From IMG/VR virus record IMGVR_UViG_3300042452_000250, positions 1-33,458 of that record: 33,458 nucleotides of DNA; one strand, given 5' to 3'. The notes under the pieces are model-generated. The model made no database searches and was not told where the DNA came from. It saw nothing but the letters and a program-made list of their open reading frames with translations. This stretch comes from a virus. Below, piece by piece: positions 19,035-26,382 of this stretch. Positions within the stretch are counted from its first letter, which is position 1. Each line of letters opens with the position of its first letter. Made by a program: the position numbers and the translations under genes.

Positions 19035-19248
19035 CGTAATTAATTCTACAATGCTCGGCAAGAATATCTATACGAGCATCAAGAGAATTTTCCATACGAT
19101 AGAGTTCATTAGTGGTTTCTACATTTTCTACTTCTAAAAGTTCAATGCGATTTTCCAACTCAATAAGTTTGGTATAAAGATCTATATGATCTTCTACAAT
19201 TGGTTTTTCTGATGGAGAAAGTAACCAGTTAATAACTTTATTAATCAT
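19027..19248 (-). CDS. Coiled-coil protein (73 aa)
   Basis: The core DLYTKLIELENRIELLEVENVETTNELYRMENSLDARI has clear heptads. The tail DILAEHCRINYDV follows. A helical oligomer or adaptor is likely. Overlaps both neighbours. Confidence 0.75.
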   Translation of the reverse strand: MINKVINWLLSPSEKPIVEDHIDLYTKLIELENRIELLEVENVETTNELYRMENSLDARIDILAEHCRINYDV

Positions 19249-19475
19249 TTTTTTAACTCACGAATTTCGGTTAGAACCCATAACATTTCATCTTGAAGTC
19301 TTTGTATACGTTCATCAAATGATTTGATCCATTCAATAATCATATAACTTTCACCAGTTTCTTCATTTTTAACTGTATAATAATAATCACCCGTATCCTC
19401 TTTTTCATAAGGATACAGGCGTTGTTCCCAATCAGAAACTATTTTCCAAAGTAGTATTCTGATTTTTCTAATCAT
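19245..19475 (-). CDS. Small hypothetical protein (76 aa)
   Basis: Basic start MIRKIRILLWKIVSDWEQRL, then YYYTVKNEETGESYMIIEWI and a coiled-coil end RIQRLQDEMLWVLTEIRELKK. The end resembles that of 19027-19248 in heptad character. Starts with a TAATG overlap. Confidence 0.7.
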   Translation of the reverse strand: MIRKIRILLWKIVSDWEQRLYPYEKEDTGDYYYTVKNEETGESYMIIEWIKSFDERIQRLQDEMLWVLTEIRELKK

Positions 19476-19639
19476 TATAGCACACCTACTTCTTTCAAAT
19501 AGTTTCTATATCTCATAAAACGATTCCAGTTTGGTTGTCCTTGAATATCTAATTGATGACAAATTTCACAATAACATAACCACTCATACCAAGGTGTCGT
19601 AGGATCTAATACATGATATGGATAATCAGAGTTTTCCAC
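19475..19639 (-). CDS. Small Cys-rich protein, GTG start (54 aa)
   Basis: Frame VENSDYPYHVLDPTTPWYEW then LCYCEICHQLDIQGQPNWNR. CxCxxCH suggests a metal site. No ATG lies in frame before a stop; the GTG at 19639 is inside the end of 19626-19835, a normal overlap here. Confidence 0.65.
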   Translation of the reverse strand: MENSDYPYHVLDPTTPWYEWLCYCEICHQLDIQGQPNWNRFMRYRNYLKEVGVL

Positions 19640-19835
19640 CTACTTCCGACTCATAAGTTTTGGATTCAGGGAAACCTTCCTGCCGTCCTTTAAGATAAAA
19701 ATGTGTCGCTGAGATACACTGCTGTTCAGTGAGAGATGTGATAAGTCCGTTACCATCTTTGTCAGTTGAATACCAGAGTCCATACTTTTTTTGCTCAACG
19801 TAGAAGACATCATCAATTAGTTTCTTTTCGGTCAT
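19626..19835 (-). CDS. Conserved hypothetical protein (69 aa)
   Basis: MTEKKLIDDVFYVEQKKYGL then SLTEQQCISATHFYLKGRQEGFPESKTY. The VEQKKxGLWYSxDKxGN, LTExxCISATxFYLKGxQEGFPES blocks are familiar in cyanophages. Unknown function. Confidence 0.85.
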   Translation of the reverse strand: MTEKKLIDDVFYVEQKKYGLWYSTDKDGNGLITSLTEQQCISATHFYLKGRQEGFPESKTYESEVGGKL

Positions 19836-19944
19836 TAACTTGTTTTACAGTTTCGTGAAGTTGTTTCAGTGCCTCGATGGTTTCGGGAGTTTCTTCCCAT
19901 TCCCAAGAGTTTCCATTTTTATCAATAAAAGTTCTTGTCGTCAT
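19813..19944 (-). CDS. Small protein (43 aa)
   Basis: MTTRTFIDKNGNSWEWEETP then TIEALKQLHETVKQV. A TFIDxNGNSWEWEETPE opening and a helix. Overlaps 19626-19835 by 23 bp. Confidence 0.75.
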   Translation of the reverse strand: MTTRTFIDKNGNSWEWEETPETIEALKQLHETVKQVNDRKETN

Positions 19945-20120
19945 TTTTCCTCTGAGTATTTGTATCCAATAGTGTAATCTTTCTTTTTAAGATTATATCG
20001 TGCAATGTGCTTTTTCATATGATCTTCGGTTTGAAAATAGCACTTGCGGGTTTCTTTTCCCTCTTTATGAACCAACTTCCAAGGAAACTGATCAAAGGGA
20101 AAGTCTTCGGTGTAGTCCAT
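19941..20120 (-). CDS. Small basic protein (59 aa)
   Basis: MDYTEDFPFDQFPWKLVHKE then RKCYFQTEDHMKKHIARYNL. The CYFQxExHxxxHIxRYxLKKKDYTxGY pattern is familiar and hints at a zinc or nucleic-acid binding fold with Cys/His. ATGA overlap with 19813-19944. Confidence 0.75.
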   Translation of the reverse strand: MDYTEDFPFDQFPWKLVHKEGKETRKCYFQTEDHMKKHIARYNLKKKDYTIGYKYSEEK

Positions 20121-20281
20121 CAGGTAGGTTTCTCAACACGTTGAGTATAGACGGAATCGAACAGTTCGTCAAGTATCTCACCACACTGGTGATACTCTTT
20201 GCTGTCCAACACCGTTTTCTCAAACTGGTAACGACGCACGGCAGTAAAGATCAGTTTATATTGTTCAGGGGTAAAGTTCAT
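20120..20281 (-). CDS. Small helical protein (53 aa)
   Basis: MNFTPEQYKLIFTAVRRYQF, then CGEILDELFDSVYTQRVEKP. The MNFTxxQYxLIxxAVRxYQ start recalls a cyanophage family. Overlaps both neighbours by TGATG-type junctions. Confidence 0.8.
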   Translation of the reverse strand: MNFTPEQYKLIFTAVRRYQFEKTVLDSKEYHQCGEILDELFDSVYTQRVEKPT

Positions 20282-20757
20282 CACATTTCTCCAAGTGTAT
20301 GAATCACAGGTTTTTCGTGTGCAAGAATACGATATAGATCTTCGTTCTGTGCTGCTGATATTGGAATGAACTCCGTCTTATCATCAAATTCATCATCACG
20401 TATCGCTTGGTTGATTACTATTGATCCTTCTTCTCCTGACCAGGATCTATGATAAGTTCTCTGAGGAATGACCAGAGCACCAGAACTGCGATTAAGATGA
20501 ACGATATGATAAGGATACCTCCACTCAGGATTTACAAGTTCAAATGTGCGAATGCCAGACAGAACACGATTGTGATCTACCTGGTGATAATGAATGTAAA
20601 ACTGTTTTGCTCCTACAATATCATCAGGAGGAGAAATAGCAGGTCCTTCGTGAACTACAAGGTCAGATGCGTTCGAACCTTCTACCGAAATATCGTAGAA
20701 GATAACTGACTGAGTTTCACGGAATACTCTATGTTTTTTAAAACTTACTTCGCTCAT
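20281..20757 (-). CDS. Conserved protein, possible cupin-like fold (158 aa)
   Basis: MSEVSFKKHRVFRETQSVIF then AKQFYIHYHQVDHNRVLSGI, YPYHIVHLNRSSGALVIPQR, TYHRSWSGEEGSIVINQAIR. The HxxxxH region and GALVIPxxTYHRSxSGxxGSxVINQAxRD block look like a cupin-type beta barrel; I recall this in T4-like cyanophages without an assigned enzyme. Carbohydrate or sugar-nucleotide chemistry is possible but unsupported. Confidence 0.75.
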   Translation of the reverse strand: MSEVSFKKHRVFRETQSVIFYDISVEGSNASDLVVHEGPAISPPDDIVGAKQFYIHYHQVDHNRVLSGIRTFELVNPEWRYPYHIVHLNRSSGALVIPQRTYHRSWSGEEGSIVINQAIRDDEFDDKTEFIPISAAQNEDLYRILAHEKPVIHTLGEM

Positions 20758-20951
20758 TAGTCGTAAAGATTTTGCTCCTGATTCAATCTATCTATGTGAT
20801 GATAAATCGTCTCTTGTGAGTATTGAAACTCATTAAAACGTCTTGGATTATTTTGTTGCATTTTATTTAACATATTAATCCAGTCGTAGCGTTTATCTAC
20901 AACCCACCCGTAACGGCGTTCATCGTGCATCAAATCATACATTGAGATCAT
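20757..20951 (-). CDS. Small hypothetical protein (64 aa)
   Basis: MISMYDLMHDERRYGWVVDK, then LNKMQQNNPRRFNEFQYS. Aromatic- and Asn-rich, basic. The ATG overlaps the previous stop (ATGA). Unknown. Confidence 0.7.
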   Translation of the reverse strand: MISMYDLMHDERRYGWVVDKRYDWINMLNKMQQNNPRRFNEFQYSQETIYHHIDRLNQEQNLYD

Positions 20952-21139
20952 TTGAACCCCTTACTCTTCTTTTTGTCCAGAACTTCAATATGACTCAAAA
21001 AGTTTCCACCACGTTGAAACCAAGTAAGTTGAACATCCTCATAATTATCAAAGATGACCTCTTTACCATCTTCAAAGATGACTTTATAATTGTGGCGATC
21101 ATATGGTTTATCGCAAGTTTGTTTAAATGTCTGAGTCAT
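20948..21139 (-). CDS. Small basic beta-rich protein (63 aa)
   Basis: MTQTFKQTCDKPYDRHNYKV, then FEDGKEVIFDNYEDVQLTWF and a Lys-rich end DKKKSKGFK. A compact beta barrel is likely. ATGA overlap with 21136-21318. Confidence 0.75.
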   Translation of the reverse strand: MTQTFKQTCDKPYDRHNYKVIFEDGKEVIFDNYEDVQLTWFQRGGNFLSHIEVLDKKKSKGFK

Positions 21140-21318
21140 TTTAGGTAATGAGGTTTTTCAGAATCAAATGTTGTCCACTTTGCTATTTTAAGGCACATCA
21201 GCAAAGTTTGGTGTTCACGCTTATACAGTTCCCAGTCTTGTTTGAGTTTCGCAGCATAACGACGACGATAGGCACAGCACCAAACATTATGGAATATTTT
21301 ATCCTTTTCAGTCATCAT
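21136..21318 (-). CDS. Small basic protein (60 aa)
   Basis: MMTEKDKIFHNVWCCAYRRR, then LKQDWELYKREHQTLLMCLK. Basic helices with three Cys. Start ambiguous between adjacent ATGs, both overlapping the stop of 21308-21655. Confidence 0.7.
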   Translation of the reverse strand: MMTEKDKIFHNVWCCAYRRRYAAKLKQDWELYKREHQTLLMCLKIAKWTTFDSEKPHYLK

Positions 21319-21655
21319 CCCATGGTGCTTTACGACTCATTAGTTCTTTAATTCTTTCTACCACAGCAGGATCTTGTGGTTCATTGATTCGTCGCACAAG
21401 TTCATCATATGCTTCTGCGGATACGATAATCCTTTCTGGTTCTTCTGCTAATCGTAACCTGCGTTCTGGACTGATAGTTGGATAATAAGGATCATCATAT
21501 GGAAAGATATATTCTCTATACCATCCAATACTTAAACTCTCCCAGAACTCACCATATCCCCAAGTATCACCGTCATCATAACAGTCAAGAATATAAAGGA
21601 CATTACGAAATCCATCAAGGAAGAGTTCCCATTTTGTTGGATTTTCAAATCTCAC
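21308..21655 (-). CDS. Hypothetical protein with antitoxin-like C-terminal segment (115 aa)
   Basis: The N-terminal half (MRFENPTKWELFLDGFRNVL, then ESLSIGWYREYIFPYDDPYY) is unassigned. The end reads PERIIVSAEAYDELVRRINE, then PAVVERIKELMSRKAPWDD, which resembles the VSxxAYDxLVxxLxxP...L-RRxxPW tail of DUF1778-type antitoxins. No toxin gene is adjacent, so an antitoxin role is not supported. Confidence 0.7.
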   Translation of the reverse strand: MRFENPTKWELFLDGFRNVLYILDCYDDGDTWGYGEFWESLSIGWYREYIFPYDDPYYPTISPERRLRLAEEPERIIVSAEAYDELVRRINEPQDPAVVERIKELMSRKAPWDDD

Positions 21656-21846
21656 GGCGTTTCATCGCTCCAATAATAATTTAGTTTATCACCATCTGCG
21701 TGAATATTCAAGTGGTAAATCTTTTTGTCTTGTGTGTAAATGCCCACCCACAGGCTCCGTTCGTTCATACTTTCCAGGTGAAACATTTCTACCTCTTCCA
21801 GTACAATTTCGTCTGGATTTTCTTCCCACCTTACTAGTTTAGTCAT
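21652..21846 (-). CDS. Small hypothetical protein (64 aa)
   Basis: MTKLVRWEENPDEIVLEEVE then RSLWVGIYTQDKKIYHLNIH and KLNYYWSDETP. Beta-rich. ATG 21846 chosen over an upstream in-frame ATG because it overlaps the previous stop. Confidence 0.75.
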   Translation of the reverse strand: MTKLVRWEENPDEIVLEEVEMFHLESMNERSLWVGIYTQDKKIYHLNIHADGDKLNYYWSDETP

Positions 21847-22061
21847 TTTACCTCCCAAAACCTACCATCAGGACCACAAGAATAATCAAGTCCTTCCCAT
21901 CTATTTGACCTCAACATATCACAAAATCTGTTCTCATTACCAGTTACAAGATTTTGTGAAGTATTTGGTGATTTACAAGTATCGTGCCTGTGTCCCATTC
22001 CAAATAGATGAGACAACCAATCTTTACGATAATACTTACAATCTTTACAGAGTTTAGTCAT
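21843..22061 (-). CDS. Cys-rich small protein, probable metal binder (72 aa)
   Basis: MTKLCKDCKYYRKDWLSHLF, then RHDTCKSPNTSQNLVTGNENR, FCDMLRS and YSCGPDGRFWE. CxxC near the N-terminus plus three further Cys form a putative zinc-finger-like domain common in phages and bacteria. Overlaps the next start. Confidence 0.8.
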   Translation of the reverse strand: MTKLCKDCKYYRKDWLSHLFGMGHRHDTCKSPNTSQNLVTGNENRFCDMLRSNRWEGLDYSCGPDGRFWEVK

Positions 22062-22612
22062 TATGCTACTCCATCAGCACTATCTTTGAACTCTTGTACT
22101 CTTTTCAGAAACTCATCACTCTGAAGATACAATCCTTTAATCAAATCCTTGATGTCATCAATCGCAATGACATTATACTCCATATTCATATTTTCGCAGA
22201 TGAGTGCGTCAATCATACATTCTAGTGCCATTGCTTGCATATGTTCTGGTGTAATAGGTGTCCCGTGCGGAAGACCAGAACATTCTTCATTATAGAAGTG
22301 ATTATACCGTCGCAGAACAGTATCACTTCGTTCTTTGCGTTCCCATTCTTGTTTTGCAAGTTCTCTGTTTGCTAACTCACGACGCTCTGCTTCCTCAAAC
22401 ATTGCGTCAGGATATGGCTCTTGATTACTCATAAGTTCCAAAACTTTTTGATCAATAGCATCTTTCATTTTTTTCATATCCTGTTCGTAGATAAGTTTCC
22501 TCAGTTGTTCTTTGCCGTATTCAGTAAGTTCGTGTTTTTTGTTACGGAGTTCTTCTACTTCTTCTGGATTGAGTAGAAACCCATCAGGAATGTGACCGTA
22601 TTCTTCAATCAT
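22061..22612 (-). CDS. Long helical protein (183 aa)
   Basis: The opening MIEEYGHIPDGFLLNPEEVE is followed by long charged helices (ELTEYGKEQLRKLIYEQDMK, FEEAERRELANRELAKQEWERK) and a C-terminal helix YLQSDEFLKRVQEFKDSAD. Mainly coiled-coil/helix. Acidic and basic residues alternate, suggesting a scaffold or adaptor. No motif recognised. Confidence 0.7.
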   Translation of the reverse strand: MIEEYGHIPDGFLLNPEEVEELRNKKHELTEYGKEQLRKLIYEQDMKKMKDAIDQKVLELMSNQEPYPDAMFEEAERRELANRELAKQEWERKERSDTVLRRYNHFYNEECSGLPHGTPITPEHMQAMALECMIDALICENMNMEYNVIAIDDIKDLIKGLYLQSDEFLKRVQEFKDSADGVA

Positions 22613-22733
22613 TGTTGTTTATAAAAAATAAATGTATCCAACGATTAATCCAATAGGTAGCAGTTACAAGAAACAACCATAATCCGATAAGACCAAAAAA
22701 TAGAATAAACTCTTTAAGTTGTTCATTAGACAT
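22605..22733 (-). CDS. Tiny membrane protein (42 aa)
   Basis: MSNEQLKEFILFFGLIGLWL, then FLVTATYWINRWIHLF: one membrane segment. The start is 5 bp after the stop of 22739-22936. A very hydrophobic single-span protein. Confidence 0.7.
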   Translation of the reverse strand: MSNEQLKEFILFFGLIGLWLFLVTATYWINRWIHLFFINNND

Positions 22734-22738
22734 TTTCC

Positions 22739-22936
22739 TCACCCATATCGTTCATTTTGTTCCATAGCATATTCTTTTTGACATTCCAGTTCTCTTTCAA
22801 GTGCTTCAATTCTATCACACAACTCGGTAATAATGTGTATCAAAGAACGATAGTCAATACTTTCAATATCATCCCCATTTTCCATATCAGGATAATATGT
22901 GTATAGGAGTTCTTTCTCAAAGTCGCGTTCAGTCAT
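22739..22936 (-). CDS. Acidic helical protein (65 aa)
   Basis: MTERDFEKELLYTYYPDMEN, then IIHIITELCDRIEALERELECQ. A coiled-coil helix near the end. Overlaps the start of 22605-22733 by no bases but is spaced by 5 bp. Unknown. Confidence 0.75.
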   Translation of the reverse strand: MTERDFEKELLYTYYPDMENGDDIESIDYRSLIHIITELCDRIEALERELECQKEYAMEQNERYG

Positions 22937-23499
22937 CGCAGCATCCCCTTGATTTCATTTAAACAATCGTTGTATCCTTCCACAACTATTTCAACAAAAG
23001 TATTTTGACTTCCTGATGCTGATTGTTCTTTCGGCAACCAATCTTCTACCAAATCTACAATATCATTACAGGCATCAAAATCATAACCAAGTTCATCTAC
23101 CAATCTATTAAAAAGTTTTCGTGCTTGATATTTTTTCACCAACCTATTCACCACATCATCCATAGGTTTTGGATTATCTTTTTCATCCCATTCTACTTCA
23201 TCATAATACTCTGGTTCATCAGGACACTGTGGTTCAGTATTTTTTTGTGTAATAACCTCATTATAATAATCATCTTCTCTTACCTTCTCTTCATATGCTG
23301 CCTGAAAACCTGCTTGGAAACCCCTCCACCTCATATCATCATACTTGGAGTCAGTTTCCAATTCAGGATACTTGCCGAAAACTTCTTTATATGCTTCTTC
23401 TACTGGTGTTTTTGGTTCTTCCACTCTCTTATATTTCACACCCATAATGGTTGCATAGTCTCCTTCTATGAGAACTTTTGAGATGTCGGTTTCAGTCAT
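22933..23499 (-). CDS. Acidic hypothetical protein (188 aa), paralogue-like C-terminus
   Basis: MTETDISKVLIEGDYATIMG, then VKYKRVEEPKTPVEEAYKEV, FGKYPELE and a central acidic DDYYNEVITQ region; the end reads DACNDIVDLVEDWLPKEQSA and EGYNDCLNEIKGMLR. The VKYxxVEEPK motif and the WLP...NDCLxxIKxxLR end also occur in 25376-25693, which looks like a shortened paralogue. Confidence 0.75.
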   Translation of the reverse strand: MTETDISKVLIEGDYATIMGVKYKRVEEPKTPVEEAYKEVFGKYPELETDSKYDDMRWRGFQAGFQAAYEEKVREDDYYNEVITQKNTEPQCPDEPEYYDEVEWDEKDNPKPMDDVVNRLVKKYQARKLFNRLVDELGYDFDACNDIVDLVEDWLPKEQSASGSQNTFVEIVVEGYNDCLNEIKGMLR

Positions 23500-23737
23500 T
23501 GTTAGTCAGTCCTACTTTGGTTCCTTCAAGTCTACCACTATTATACCCCACCACGAACGCAGAGTGCAACCACTTATACATCAAATCCTGACGGGTCTTT
23601 ACATCTTCTACCTCCGCATCACCAAAGAACCATTCACTACGAAATGAAAAACCACCACAAAGGTCATTAAACCATTCCTGAAATGCGTCTTCAATTGTAT
23701 CATCAAAGTCCCAATCTTTTGTAGGATGGTTAGTCAT
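23492..23737 (-). CDS. Hypothetical protein (81 aa)
   Basis: MTNHPTKDWDFDDTIEDAFQ, then SFRSEWFFGDAEVEDVKTRQ and a helix VVGYNSGRLEGTKVGLTNND. ATG 23737 preferred (ATGA overlap with 23734-23919); the longer open frame to 23824 would overlap it in another frame. Confidence 0.75.
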   Translation of the reverse strand: MTNHPTKDWDFDDTIEDAFQEWFNDLCGGFSFRSEWFFGDAEVEDVKTRQDLMYKWLHSAFVVGYNSGRLEGTKVGLTNND

Positions 23738-23919
23738 AGAATGTAAGGTTGCTGTGGGTCTTCTTTCCAAACTTCCTTGTAAATAATCCAAGGCTCTTCT
23801 GTATGTGTCATCTGAGCAGTCCAATGTCGTCCATTTTCATCAACCGCATCAAGATAATGAATGCGTGTCTTTGGGTCAATCACTCGTGTGATGTGTGTGA
23901 ATTTTACTCGTTCAATCAT
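23734..23919 (-). CDS. Small beta-rich protein (61 aa)
   Basis: MIERVKFTHITRVIDPKTRI, then YLDAVDENGRHWTAQMTHTE and EPWIIYKEVWKEDP. A strand-turn-strand domain. Coupled to both neighbours. Confidence 0.75.
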   Translation of the reverse strand: MIERVKFTHITRVIDPKTRIHYLDAVDENGRHWTAQMTHTEEPWIIYKEVWKEDPQQPYIL

Positions 23920-24257
23920 TTTACTCCAAGTTGTTTGAGTTCATCATCAGTCAAGGAAGCAAGGTCTTTCTTGAGTTGTTGAAGTTTTCGTTCTTTTGCT
24001 TTTGCCTTGTCTGCCTTTTCTTTCTCCAGTTGTTTTACTCGTTTCTCATACTCTTTGTCAGTTTCTTCACGATGCTTGTAAAGATAAGGAACTTCTTGGT
24101 CGTGACAATCACCATAATCTCGTTCATATTCAATCACAATACCTTCCCAACCAGCATCCAATTCCCTCTGGAGTGAAGCAATAATACTATCAAGAGGACC
24201 ATCAAAATCCCCCCAGTATCGTTGAGTTTCTTTGACTTTGATGCGTTTGATAGTCAT
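23916..24257 (-). CDS. Hypothetical protein with charged C-terminal coil (113 aa)
   Basis: The N-terminal half reads MTIKRIKVKETQRYWGDFDG, then GWEGIVIEYERDYGDCHDQE; after YLYKHREETDKEYEKRVKQL there is a Lys-rich coil and the end LASLTDDELKQLGVK. The same closing motif (LARLTDEEKELLGVK) ends the adjacent 24254-24580, so the two share a C-terminal module. Confidence 0.75.
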   Translation of the reverse strand: MTIKRIKVKETQRYWGDFDGPLDSIIASLQRELDAGWEGIVIEYERDYGDCHDQEVPYLYKHREETDKEYEKRVKQLEKEKADKAKAKERKLQQLKKDLASLTDDELKQLGVK

Positions 24258-24580
24258 TTTACTCCAAGCAACTCCTTTTCTTCATCAGTCAAACGAGCAA
24301 GAAGTTCTTGTCGTTTTTGTTCTTTGATTTTCTCTTGTCGTTTTTCTTCCAACATTTCATCAAGAACATCCATCATAGCATCAAAACTATAACATCCTTT
24401 GTTCCAGTTGCTCTCACCTTTTTGAGTGATAACTACCTTTTCATCAAAGTTTTCTGGACGGAACATTTCATAGATACGAACTACATAATCACTATCTTTG
24501 TCCTCACGAACCTCAACACTTAAATCAAGTTGTTTTGCTTTGGAAAAGAGTTTGAGAAGTTCAGTTTCTCTGATAGTCAT
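24254..24580 (-). CDS. Hypothetical protein with charged C-terminal coil (108 aa)
   Basis: MTIRETELLKLFSKAKQLDL, then YVVRIYEMFRPENFDEKVVI, MMDVLDEMLEEKRQEKIKEQ and LLARLTDEEKELLGVK. ATG 24580 preferred (1 bp from the stop of 24582-24755). Shares its last module with 23916-24257. Confidence 0.75.
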   Translation of the reverse strand: MTIRETELLKLFSKAKQLDLSVEVREDKDSDYVVRIYEMFRPENFDEKVVITQKGESNWNKGCYSFDAMMDVLDEMLEEKRQEKIKEQKRQELLARLTDEEKELLGVK

Positions 24581-24581
24581 T

Positions 24582-24755
24582 TCAGTTCTGGTGTTGTTTG
24601 AGGTGAAGTTGGATACATTCCATAACATCATCAAGTGTAGAAGCACTACCATCATAGTAGTAATCCATATTCATTACATCTGTGACTTTGAGTTTGTAAT
24701 AAAAATCTCCATCGGATGAATACTGATGAATGATGATGTCAGTTTCGTAGTGCAT
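24582..24755 (-). CDS. Small hypothetical protein (57 aa)
   Basis: MHYETDIIIHQYSSDGDFYY, then LKVTDVMNMDYYYDG and an end HLKQHQN. The start at 24755 is fixed by the promoter leader GACTTCATAAGAAACAAACCG; an upstream ATG lies in the leader. Its layout matches 30545-30745, which has a duplicated promoter. Confidence 0.75.
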   Translation of the reverse strand: MHYETDIIIHQYSSDGDFYYKLKVTDVMNMDYYYDGSASTLDDVMECIQLHLKQHQN

Positions 24756-24776
24756 CGGTTTGTTTCTTATGAAGTC

Positions 24777-24836
24777 ATTATACAACCAAAAGGAGCACCT
24801 GTGGGATGCTCCTGGGCCAGTTCTTCAAGTGTCTAC
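24777..24836 (-). promoter_or_regulatory. 24-mer promoter module with nested terminator
   Basis: -10 TATAAT 24777-24782; 24-mer TGGGCCAGTT-CTTC-AAGTGTCTAC 24813-24836; 30-bp spacer occupied by a terminator hairpin. Nearly identical to the 30767-30826 module. It probably drives 24755 down to about 14597. Confidence 0.8.
24785..24812 (-). terminator. Terminator hairpin in the 24-mer spacer
   Basis: Stem GGAGCA/TGCTCC (24792-24797 with 24807-24812), followed on the minus strand by TTTTGG. It ends transcripts of 24825-25379 upstream of the next -10. Confidence 0.75.
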
Positions 24837-25379
24837 CCATACAAAAGAAAGACAATTTTTCATAAACCAACGACTAATCGCAGTCGGTTTCTTATTCATA
24901 TAATACTTCAAATACCCATTACCAAAAGTATAATATCCAACTTCTTTACCACCTTCTTTAATCACAAAACTGGAAGTAATATTACCACTAGTCGCAGTAA
25001 GTTTAGAGTAATCTAATTTTGCTGGAAAACTTCCATTCTTGCGAGCATACTCAATATCCTCAATAATCCTTGTAATCTTTTTGCTAAACTGATACTCTTG
25101 GTAATATTTGAGTTGTGCGAACTTATACTCTACATCCTCAATCTGTTTATCAATCTTCTCATCAAACTCTTGTGAGATTTCTTCTAATGACTTGCGTGGT
25201 AGTTCAAGTTTGAGTTCTTGTGGTTCATCTGGGATCGTGAAGTATTCTTTGATGAGTTCATACTTTTCATATCCTTCACTCGCATTAGCATACAAACTCA
25301 TACACTCAAAGACATTCTTTACATCTTTGATGGTTTTGATTTTACTTACATCAAGTTTATGATTTAATGGTTCAGTCAT
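24825..25379 (-). CDS. Helical hypothetical protein (184 aa)
   Basis: MTEPLNHKLDVSKIKTIKDV, then a long charged helix SLEEISQEFDEKIDKQIEDV and KLDYSKLTATSGNI; the end YYTFGNGYLKYYMNKKPTAI is beta-rich and aromatic. No family recognised. The stop TGA is inside the 24-mer. Confidence 0.75.
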   Translation of the reverse strand: MTEPLNHKLDVSKIKTIKDVKNVFECMSLYANASEGYEKYELIKEYFTIPDEPQELKLELPRKSLEEISQEFDEKIDKQIEDVEYKFAQLKYYQEYQFSKKITRIIEDIEYARKNGSFPAKLDYSKLTATSGNITSSFVIKEGGKEVGYYTFGNGYLKYYMNKKPTAISRWFMKNCLSFVWVDT

Positions 25380-25693
25380 TTTAACCTCAACTTCAACTTT
25401 TCAACACAATCATTCCAACCACAAGCATATCTATCATCACCATCATCTTCATCAGGCAACCATCCAGCAATCTTATCCAGAAGTTCATCACAAGTTGAGG
25501 AAGTTTCATCATCACCCCACCACTCACGAATAATATCTTTGAGTATCTGTGGTTTTGGTTCCTCTACTTTTTGATACTTCACACCATCAATCATTATGGT
25601 TTCTTCATCAAGTTTTTGATAAACTCTCATAGTATAATCCATAGCAGAACTTCCATATTTTTTTCGTTCTACGATGATTTCTGGTTCAGTCAT
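25376..25693 (-). CDS. Acidic protein, paralogue of the 22933-23499 C-terminus (105 aa)
   Basis: MTEPEIIVERKKYGSSAMDY, then IMIDGVKYQKVEEPKPQILK, CDELLDKIAGWLPDEDD and CGWNDCVEKLKLRLK. The VKYQKVEEPKP and IAGWLPDE...WNDCVEKLKLRLK blocks align with 22933-23499. Confidence 0.75.
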   Translation of the reverse strand: MTEPEIIVERKKYGSSAMDYTMRVYQKLDEETIMIDGVKYQKVEEPKPQILKDIIREWWGDDETSSTCDELLDKIAGWLPDEDDGDDRYACGWNDCVEKLKLRLK

Positions 25694-25694
25694 T

Positions 25695-25841
25695 TCAGTT
25701 CTTCCTCAACTTTTCATAAGCAATATTTAACTGTCTTCGCACACTATTCAATTCACTTAAAGACGCAGATTGTGATTGAAGAACATCAAACTTTTTATGT
25801 AATTCATCAATTTCAGATTGAATTTTTTGAGTGTTAGTCAT
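25695..25841 (-). CDS. Small coiled-coil protein (48 aa)
   Basis: MTNTQKIQSEIDELHKKFDV, then LQSQSASLSELNSVRRQLN. Heptad-like hydrophobic spacing. ATG 25841 overlaps the end of 25834-26382 by 8 bp. Confidence 0.7.
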   Translation of the reverse strand: MTNTQKIQSEIDELHKKFDVLQSQSASLSELNSVRRQLNIAYEKLRKN

Positions 25842-26382
25842 AATTTCCCTTCTTCACATCGTTGAACCACACACCTTCAAGTAAACGATAAGTTTCACCA
25901 TCAGTAATACGAACCAGCATCATACCATCATTAGGTTTCTTTTTCTTATACCAAATAATAGCACTTGGATATTCCAGACGATAATAATTCTCACCATTAT
26001 AAGAGACAATCTCAAATTTACCACCAAGTTCAAAATACATTCTTGGTTGAGATTTATGTGTCTCAATCTCTTTGAGGAGTTCAAGTTTCTTTTGAAGCAC
26101 TTTGATTTCTGCTTCTGTTTTTTCAATATCTGTGTTAAAAGTCATTTGGTTCAAGTAAGGAGTAGCATCCATCACACCATCCTCTTTTGCTTGTCTAAAA
26201 GCCTCACGAAGACCATCGGCAACTTGTTCTGGTGTTTGTGGAGTTGGTTGAAAGTCAGTCATTTTATTTTGCATTAGATAAGTAGCACAGTATTCTGGTT
26301 CAAAACAACCACCTTGAATTGAGTTATTTTTTGCGTCTGCTGGTGCATAACAGAACCCACAGTCATAATACTTACAGGTCAT
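25834..26382 (-). CDS. Cys-cluster plus helical/beta protein (182 aa), possible fusion
   Basis: The N-terminal 40 residues form a Cys-rich module, MTCKYYDCGFCYAP then GGCFEPEYCATYL. An internal Met at 41 (MTDFQPTPQTPEQVADGLRE) could start an independent protein with a coiled-coil (KTEAEIKVLQKKLELLKEIE) and a beta-rich end (RMYFELGGKFEIVSY). Either a fusion or two genes sharing a frame. Confidence 0.65.
   Translation of the reverse strand: MTCKYYDCGFCYAPADAKNNSIQGGCFEPEYCATYLMQNKMTDFQPTPQTPEQVADGLREAFRQAKEDGVMDATPYLNQMTFNTDIEKTEAEIKVLQKKLELLKEIETHKSQPRMYFELGGKFEIVSYNGENYYRLEYPSAIIWYKKKKPNDGMMLVRITDGETYRLLEGVWFNDVKKGNYD

Noticed and set aside
23023-23481. Plus-strand frame of 152 residues rich in Ile/Phe
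   Set aside because: It is the antisense shadow of the acidic gene 22933-23499, and hydrophobic antisense frames are expected opposite Asp/Glu-rich codons.
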